Of a DNA stretch of 64,000 bases, positions 13,440 through 64,000 are shown one piece after another (position 1 is the first letter of the stretch; each line of letters begins with the position of its first letter). Below the pieces are notes generated by a model. It was not told the origin of the DNA. It did no database searches and saw nothing but the letters and a program-made list of their open reading frames with translations. A program made the position numbers and the translations under genes. This stretch comes from Cepaea nemoralis (taxonomy: Eukaryota > Mollusca > Gastropoda > Stylommatophora > Helicidae). The stretch is from assembly GCA_014155875.1 (NCBI GenBank), contig JACEFZ010028130.1, forward strand, positions 450,001 to 514,000, read 5' to 3'.

Positions 13440-13495
13440 AACGGGCTTTATTTTTCAAAGGGTAACAAATTGGGCACGCAGGCCCGTCTTACATT
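13440..13495 (-). repeat. Short retroelement 3-prime tail
   Basis: On the minus strand this reads GACGGGCCTGCGTGCCCAAT, then CAAATTTGTTACCCTTTG, then AAAATAAAG and a tetranucleotide repeat. Near-identical copies are at 14470-14540 and 61515-61580. Confidence 0.65.
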
Positions 13496-13769
13496 CGCCG
13501 TACAAACCACAATGCGCTAACAGTTCAAAATATTTTAACACACCACTCACCCACGTTTTTTACAACCCGTTACTTAATGACTTTTCCGTATGCACCCCCT
13601 CCACGTCTGTTATGAACCGACCACCGTCACACCCGCCGGAGATTTTCCCACACTTGCCGACGTATAACGTCCCCGGTCCTACCTTCCAGAATTTTCCACT
13701 ATGCCGCTACTTATTTAATATGCATTGTATTGTTTATACATGATTTAATAAAAATTATTATATACCTGA

Positions 13770-14061
13770 TAGTGTTTAAACCCGAACCGCCTAGTCTCAC
13801 CCCACGCGCCCACCCCCTCACCACCACCCCGCACCCCGTCGTTATTTATTTTTATTTATTTTATTTTATTTTTAATAATTAATTAAAATTTTTATACACC
13901 CACTCAATAGTTATCTGCCCTTAGAAACATAAAATCTTAGAATTATCGCCCTTAGATATGACCTAGATACCACCCCGTACCCCACCCAACTATATGACCG
14001 AGGGGGAGTGAAAATCAGCCGAGGTCAAGGTCAATTGCCGGAGGCTCCGGCAAATGAGAAC
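13770..14061. repeat. Third copy of the foldback terminal module
   Basis: Same orientation as the right arm end (12210-12517), starting TAGTGTTTAAACCC and ending with the palindrome TTGCCGGAGGCTCCGGCAA. It is not joined to any other part of the foldback element, so the module can exist alone. Confidence 0.8.
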
Positions 14062-14106
14062 CGATTTGCGCCTCTCCTACTACTTAAGCCTTCGCGTTTG
14101 AGGTCA

Positions 14107-14225
14107 GCATGGCCGAATATATAAGAGCGCTTGCTCTTACACTTCCGGTGTGCTGATGCCGAGGTAGAGGTTTCAACCCCTACACTGGTCAGTTGGACTA
14201 AAATTTTGACTTGTGGCGCTTGACT
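14107..14225 (+). repeat. tRNA-derived SINE, family D
   Basis: Head GTCAGCATGGCCGAATATA resembles a Leu/Ser tRNA A-box region. GAGGTTTCAACCCC sits where the B box would be, followed by GTCAGTTGGACTAAAATTTT. The family recurs in minus orientation at 48325-48535 and 60570-60640. Confidence 0.65.
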
Positions 14226-14464
14226 TGTGGACGTAAATTACAAGAACATCAAAAATCGGAGCTCGCAATTTGTAGAGAAGCCTGATTGCCCATGTCAGCC
14301 AGCTAGGCACGTGTATGCTGATGATGATAACGATATGGAGAAAAGAAATCATTACCACCACGTTCATTATCATCATTTCGCCCAGCTGAGATGAAAGTTG
14401 CATCTACTCGACTACGACTCTGTGTGTGTGTGGAGAGAGAGAGAGGGAGGGAACGAACGGATGG

Positions 14465-14540
14465 AACGAACGAACGGACTTTATTTTCAAAGGGTAACAA
14501 ATTGGGCACGCAGGCCCGTCTTACATTCTCCCCTTCCAAT
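14465..14540 (-). repeat. Short retroelement 3-prime tail with (GAAC)n
   Basis: GAACGAACGAACGG next to CTTTATTTTCAAAGGGTAAC and ACGCAGGCCCGTCTTACATT. On the minus strand the A/T-rich AATAAA precedes the tetranucleotide tail. Confidence 0.65.
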
Positions 14541-14649
14541 CACTTATCTTTCGTTCATCAATAGTGAATTATACATTCTCATAGGAAACAAAAACATTGT
14601 CAAATGAATGTTGTAAAGATAAACAATGCATATTACCATGTTATGAGAT

Positions 14650-15575
14650 ACATCCCCTACCAACCCACACATCCCCCATCCACCCACACATCCCCACCTA
14701 ACCACACAAACACACCACACAGGCACACATACATGCCCCACCCATCCACCCATTCCCCACATCCCCAAACATACACATCTCCCCACCCATTCCTCACATC
14801 CCCACACATACACATCTCCCCACACACACACATCTCCCAAACACCACAATCCCCCACACCCACATCCCCCACCCTCCCACCCACCCACCCACACCCAAGG
14901 CACACATACATACCCACACCCACACATCCCCTACCCACACACACACATCCACCTACACAAATCTCCCCATCCACACACATATCCTCCACCCATCCCATAA
15001 CCCACCAACAATCACCCACCCACATATCCTCCTCCACCTACACACCTCTAACCACTCAGCCAAACACACATCCCCCAACCACACATCCCCCACCCACACA
15101 CACATCTCCCCGCCAACTCACTAACATCCCACACTTACCCACACATAAATCTCGCACCCACCCACACAATCTCCCCCAGCGCACCCACACATCCCGAGCC
15201 CACCCACACACACATCCCCCACCATCTCCCAACCTACACACACTCACCCACCAACACATCCTCCACCCACCCACACAACCTCCACCTATCCACACATCAT
15301 CAACCCACCCACACATCCTCCATCCCTCAACCACTCATCCCTTAACCTCACACCCCACCCAATACACACACTTCCCCACCCACACACACACATTTCCCCA
15401 CCCATACACACATCCCTCACCACATCCCCACACACCAACACATCCCCTATTCACAAACACACACCTACCACCCACACACACCCCGCCACACCGACATACC
15501 CCACCCACACACATCCCCCACCCACACACCCCCACCCATATACTCATCCCCCTTACACATCCCCCACTCACGTAC
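14650..15575. repeat. AC-rich, almost G-free low-complexity tract
   Basis: About 925 bases of loosely repeated CACCCACACATCCCC with very few G on the plus strand. All long frames here (His/Pro/Thr on one strand, Gly/Val/Cys on the other) follow from composition and are not genes. Confidence 0.9.
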
Positions 15576-15599
15576 TTAAGGGAGTACACTTACTTAGAG

Positions 15600-15652
15600 A
15601 GTGAGAGGGAGAGATACTTGTCTGGGTATATAGGTGTGTGTGTGAGAGAGAA

Positions 15653-15715
<63 letters not shown>

Positions 15716-15732
15716 ATGTGTACATGTCTGGG

Positions 15733-15765
<33 letters not shown>

Positions 15766-15815
15766 ATATGACTTTGTGTATATGTCTTTGTATGTGTGTG
15801 TGTGAATTAAAAAGT
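15600..15815. repeat. (GA)n and (GT)n microsatellites
   Basis: AG repeat at about 15655-15713, then GT-rich sequence to about 15802. Confidence 0.9.
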
Positions 15816-15831
15816 AAAGCGCCCTCTTCCA

Positions 15832-16076
15832 CACCATGAGGTATATTGGGTATATGGTGCTAGCCACATGTTTGTATAGACCCATCGGTCGGTACTCGAG
15901 CGGTGATCTGGTCCGTATTACGGTGGCCGACTTTATTTTCCAGAGCCTGACCTGGCAGCTATTGTAGGCTGGGTCGACAAGTAGACCCCATGTATCCCCG
16001 CCCTGGGGTGAGACTGACCACCTGACTACAGGACCGGCGGGAACACGTGCTAGCAGCCACTGTGCTACCTCGATTC
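15832..16076 (-). repeat. tRNA-derived SINE, family B
   Basis: On the minus strand the head GAGGTAGCACAGTGGCTGCT matches an A-box. The body has AAAATAAAGTCGGCCACCG, and the tail contains TGGGTCTATACAAAC and GCACCATATACCCAATATAC. It aligns with copies at 23645, 24770, 33005, 46035 and 52495. Confidence 0.75.
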
Positions 16077-16139
16077 TTGTGCGCGTATGTGTTTGTGTGA
16101 ATGTGTCTGTGTGTTTGATTGTGTCCGTGTGATTGTTTC

Positions 16140-16147
16140 TGTATTTG

Positions 16148-16228
<81 letters not shown>

Positions 16229-16326
16229 ATGAAAAGAGAGAGAGAATATTACTAAATAGGCAAACTTGTAAGTGTGAAATATGAAATCTTCGCCACATCT
16301 CAGCTGCTTAAGAGCCTGCTCTGCTT

Positions 16327-16389
<63 letters not shown>

Positions 16390-16529
16390 AGCAAATTCCT
16401 TATAGCCGGCCATCTACTCTGTCAAGTACGTATCCGCCGTCTGTCTATGGAGAGTGTGTCTAAAGTTTATCTACCATCCGCCACAGGGAATATATTAACT
16501 CAGAAAGAAGGATATGATAGACGACATTG

Positions 16530-16618
<89 letters not shown>

Positions 16619-16700
16619 AATGACGATGATGATGACGACGATGATGATAATGGTGATGATGACGAAGATGATGATGATGAAGACGACGATAATGATGATT
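16140..16700. repeat. (CT)n, (AT)n and (GAT)n microsatellites
   Basis: CT repeats at 16148-16230, AT repeat at 16329-16388 and GAT repeat at about 16532-16690. The GAT block lies just past the ODAD4 stop codon, so it may fall in its 3-prime untranslated region, read there as ATC. Confidence 0.85.
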
Positions 16701-16750
16701 ATGAGGAGATTAAGAGAAGGAGGAGGAGGAATTTACCAAAATACATACCG

Positions 16751-61090
<44,340 letters not shown>

Positions 61091-61094
61091 TTCA

Positions 61095-61490
61095 AAAAGC
61101 TTTTAATGTTGACAATGTTCAATTGCACACAACTATCAGATAATGGCTTATTTTCTTTGATCTCTAATACTAGATGTTAATATAATGAAATAGGCATTGT
61201 TTTTATGCCAACACGCCAGTGTTATTTCAGTTTTGATGGTGGAGAGTTAGGCTGGATCGTCCACGGAGGCAGATTATCTTATGTAACAGAAAGTTTGCGC
61301 TGTGGTCACCTTTGGTGTGGAAAGGCGCAAGATTAGCATGTGCCCATTTTTATTTCCCGTGTGCAGTCTTCTTCTGCTTGCAACGTTTGCAATCTGGATC
61401 ACAGGAAAATAACAGAATCAGACTAGCGGCGATGATCATTCTCTTGACCAGCAAGGACAGGTCATCGTTGTAAGACTTCGGACAGGGCAT
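61095..61490. other. Upstream flank of ODAD4
   Basis: AT-rich. I cannot point to a TATA box or initiator with confidence. Confidence 0.4.
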
Positions 61491-61492
61491 AA

Positions 61493-61580
61493 CGAACGAA
61501 AGAACGAACGAACGAACGAAAATCTTTATTTTCAAAGGGTTAAGAATTGGGCACACAGGCCCGTCTGACATTCTGCCCAC
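61493..61580 (-). repeat. Short retroelement 3-prime tail with (GAAC)n
   Basis: GAACGAACGAACGAACG next to CTTTATTTTCAAAGGGTTAA and AATTGGGCACACAGGCCCGT. Confidence 0.7.
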
Positions 61581-62000
61581 GAGCATAGGTATAGGCGTTG
61601 TCTGGGTGTGACTCACCACTATGCTCATGCAGGCAGTGTAAGCAAACGCCAGAGCATGTTCTCCAGGATATCCCCCAGTACAGCCAGCTGACAAGGAAAT
61701 ACTGGCCTAGTGAGGCGGCACTGCACTCAAAACTGTATGAAACACAAGAGAAGCTACATAAAAATGTTGCGTACATTACAATAACTTGTAGGTCGGTGCA
61801 AACATGAAAGAACGAAAGCAAGAAGAAGAAGACAATTTCCTTTGCTGTATATATATATAACATTCGCTACAGCCATGGAGTGTAGATTTTATGCCTTGTT
61901 AGAAGCAGAGTGTGGCAAACTATAGTCTGTGAAGATGATACAGTACCACTGAGAGAGATCAAAGAAAACCCAGGAATAATATTTGGAGGTTATAATATAA
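61580..62000. other. No recognisable feature
   Basis: Unassigned sequence. Confidence 0.4.
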
Positions 62001-62002
62001 AT

Positions 62003-62195
62003 GCCCATCTCTTTGGCCGAGGGGTTACACCACTTTCTCCGTAATCCCGTTTATCTCGCAGAGTCTCGTAGAGCGGGCGAGAACTGGGAGCGGTTCTATC
62101 CCCGCTGGTGACTGAGTGTAATCTTGCCAAGAAATCACAGACAGCTGAAAGATGCTGCTGTTGACAGCGATGTTCTGTAAAGGATATGCGAATTT
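62003..62195 (+). repeat. SINE family E copy
   Basis: TTTGGCCGAGGGGTTACACC (A-box), GGGAGCGGTTCTATCCCCGC (B-box), shortened core, GACAGCGATGTTCTGTAAAG end. Confidence 0.8.
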
Positions 62196-62204
62196 TTAAA
62201 AAAA

Positions 62205-63000
62205 TAATATAAATAGTATACGTTATGAAGATGACAAAGTATTGATAGCGGATAATGCAACAGATCTACAACAATTGTTGGACATTGTAGTAACAGAGAA
62301 TGCAAAGAAAGGACTCTCCTTGAATATCAAGAAAACAGTAACAATGGTGATATCAAAGAAACAAGTGACACCCAAATGTGAAATAGAGATAGAAGGGAAA
62401 ATTCTTCACCAAATGGATAGTTTTTAATACCTAGGGACATTTATAGCATCAGATGGAAGATGCACAACACAGATCAAGAGCAGAATAGCGCAAGCAAAGG
62501 CTGCATTTAAGAAAATGAAGAATATCTTATGCAATAAGTCTCTATCATTGAATGTAAGAAAGAGAGTGCTGAAGAGCTATATAGAACCTGTTTTGCTGTA
62601 TGGCTGTGAATCTTGGAAAATAAATGAACAAATTTGGAAGAGATTGGAAGCAACAGAGATGTGGTTCCTTAGACGAATGTGCTAATTCCTTAGACTGCCA
62701 AAGTAACTAACAACGAATGCCTTAAAGAGGCTAACGGAACTAGAAAATTATATACAACAATAAGAAAGAGACAAACAGCTTTATTTTTTTGGGGGTCATG
62801 TGATAAGAAAAACAAAACTCGCTTACACTCAGAAGATAAATGACCGTAGACCCCGAGGTAAACCAAGAAGACGGTGGAGAGATAATATATATACAGACCT
62901 ACAAGCACTTGGAATCAACGACTGGCAAGAGAAGGTCAACCAGAGAGACGAATAGAGACGGATTGTACCTGCAGCAAAGAACCTCACTGGCTCGGAACGC
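62205..63000 (+). pseudogene. Non-LTR reverse transcriptase, distal half, decayed
   Basis: Forward frame: YEDDKVLIADNATDLQQLLD (catalytic YADD changed to YEDD), GLSLNIKKTVTMVISKKQV, a stop, YLGTFIASDGRC, VLKSYIEPVLLYGCESWKIN, WFLRRMC, more stops, RRPRGKPRRRWRDNIYTDLQ, ending with an AKNLTGSER-like terminus. 5-prime truncated just before the catalytic motif. Confidence 0.8.
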
Positions 63001-63004
63001 TGAA

Positions 63005-63222
63005 GAAGAAGAAGATGTGACGAGAAGAGAGGCGCTGGAGACCATCGTGACAACTGGAACGATCGAGGCGAAGTGAGGCAGAGGCAGACCACGAGAAATG
63101 ATGCTGGATGGATTGCGACGGTGGCATAGAGGAAACGCAACGGTAGAGTTGATCCAGAAAACCAAAGACCGAGATCTGTGGAGAGTCATGAACGCCTACG
63201 CCAGTCGGCATGGCACTTGATG
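63005..63222 (+). pseudogene. Second LINE C-terminal tail fragment
   Basis: REALETIVTTGTIEAK, a stop, GRGRPREMMLDGLRRWHRGN, ATVELIQKTKDRDLWRVMNA, YASRHGT and a stop, followed directly by the AT microsatellite at 63225. Confidence 0.75.
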
Positions 63223-63345
<123 letters not shown>

Positions 63346-63544
63346 GTGCAAACAATTTAACCGAGCTATTTATATATTTTCAGTTAAGCCAGCAATCAAA
63401 TTATGAACTTCACGTTTTATCTAGGTCCCCACATTCTCAACCAGTCAAAAAAATAAAGACGCCAAATTAAAATGTTTGCTTAGAGGAAGAGGCATAAAGA
63501 TGTCTCATGGAAAGGGGCATATGATTAATCACCGTAATATGGAC

Positions 63545-63780
63545 AAAGAGAAATCATCATCATCAACTGCCATCCCAATAAGAGTATACAGTCATATTTC
63601 GTCGTCTCGCGCACGATCATCGTTGACATGGGTCACCTCTGTGTTCTTGTCTCGACTATGCCATGTGGCCAGTCCATCTAAATAGTTATCTCTCTGCCTT
63701 CCCCTTGTTCTTTCCCCCTCATTCTTGCCAGTTATCACTAAGTTATCCAGTTTATTTCTTCTCATAACGTGCTAAAAAAA
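63545..63780 (-). pseudogene. LINE C-terminal tail fragment with (GAT)n tail
   Basis: Minus strand: HVMRRNKLDNLVITGKNEGE, RTRGRQRDNYLDGLATWHSR, then stops and GATGATGATGATTTC. Confidence 0.75.
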
Positions 63781-63834
63781 AAAAAATTGGAATACAAACA
63801 GTTAGGTGTGTGTGTCTCCTGCGAAAAGGTGAGA

Positions 63835-64000
63835 TTTACATGGTGTATTGTTAATGACTGTGCAGTGTTTGAAAATATTGCCGATCCAAGTGTTGTATTC
63901 ACTCTCAGTAAAGTTCATGCAACATAATAAGTAAATACAAAACTTGGACCGGCAATATTTTCTAACACCGTGCAGTCATTAAATATACACCCTGTATACT
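63835..64000. mobile_element. Hairpin MITE, short form
   Basis: AATGACTGTGCAGTGTTTGA and AAATATTGCCGATCCAAGTG face the complements of TTGGACCGGCAATATTTT and AACACCGTGCAGTCATTA. Same ends as the long hairpin at 30575-31105. It may run past the window end. Confidence 0.75.

Noticed and set aside
12943..13458. Cys/Leu/Ser-rich and Asp/Arg/Gln-rich frames
   Set aside because: Translation of GACA/GATA repeats.
14107..14196. Functional Leu or Ser tRNA gene
   Set aside because: The arms do not pair cleanly, and the same sequence occurs with a common downstream body at 48325-48535, so it is a SINE head.
14604..15839. 411-codon plus-strand open frame rich in His, Pro and Thr
   Set aside because: It follows entirely from the AC-rich repeat; the opposite strand gives Gly/Cys/Val frames for the same reason.

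Overview
The window reads as nuclear DNA from an invertebrate animal, most likely a lophotrochozoan and plausibly a gastropod mollusc. The case for this is long introns with GT-AG junctions, very abundant GATA/GACA/GA/CA/AT microsatellites, many tRNA-derived SINEs, several decayed non-LTR retrotransposons, a Penelope-like fragment and a large foldback element. The species cannot be named from sequence alone.

One real gene is recognisable. It is on the minus strand from 61090 down to 16751 and matches ODAD4 (TTC25), the tetratricopeptide subunit of the outer dynein arm docking complex of motile cilia. I read nine exons: 60968-61090 with the start codon, 57525-57678, 51972-52033, 45487-45649, 36227-36341, 32042-32249, 26149-26345, 20693-20761 and 16751-16878 with the stop codon. 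Wherever two of these should be directly joined, the splice phases agree. Three exons expected by comparison with the vertebrate protein (numbered 2, 6 and 9 here) were not found with confidence. The place for exon 2 overlaps a homopolymer-rich stretch (58620-59820) that looks like corrupted consensus.

The most unusual observation is that several minisatellites in this gene look like tandem copies of its own exon-intron junctions. Arrays next to exon 7 (47-bp unit), exon 11 (48-bp unit) and exon 4 (40/43-bp units) repeat a 5-prime splice junction including some exonic bases. The 52-bp repeats before exon 12 repeat a 3-prime splice junction. A 66-bp array in the intron where exon 2 is missing may have the same origin. 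The gene therefore carries dozens of decoy splice sites.

Layout. 1-345: retrotransposon tail. 686-12541: an almost perfect inverted repeat (arms about 5.9 kb, 57-base spacer) built of tandem subrepeats and flanked by a 7-base direct repeat, which suggests a non-autonomous foldback transposon. 12690-16700: microsatellites, an extra copy of the foldback end module, two SINEs and an almost G-free AC-rich tract. 16751-61090: ODAD4 with introns filled by SINEs, LINE fragments, a Penelope GIY-YIG fragment, hairpin and hAT-type MITEs and minisatellites. 61090-64000: upstream flank with more SINE and LINE remnants and a second hairpin MITE. The only long undamaged transposon frame is a 5-prime truncated reverse transcriptase at 54467-56244 with a 12-base target-site duplication.
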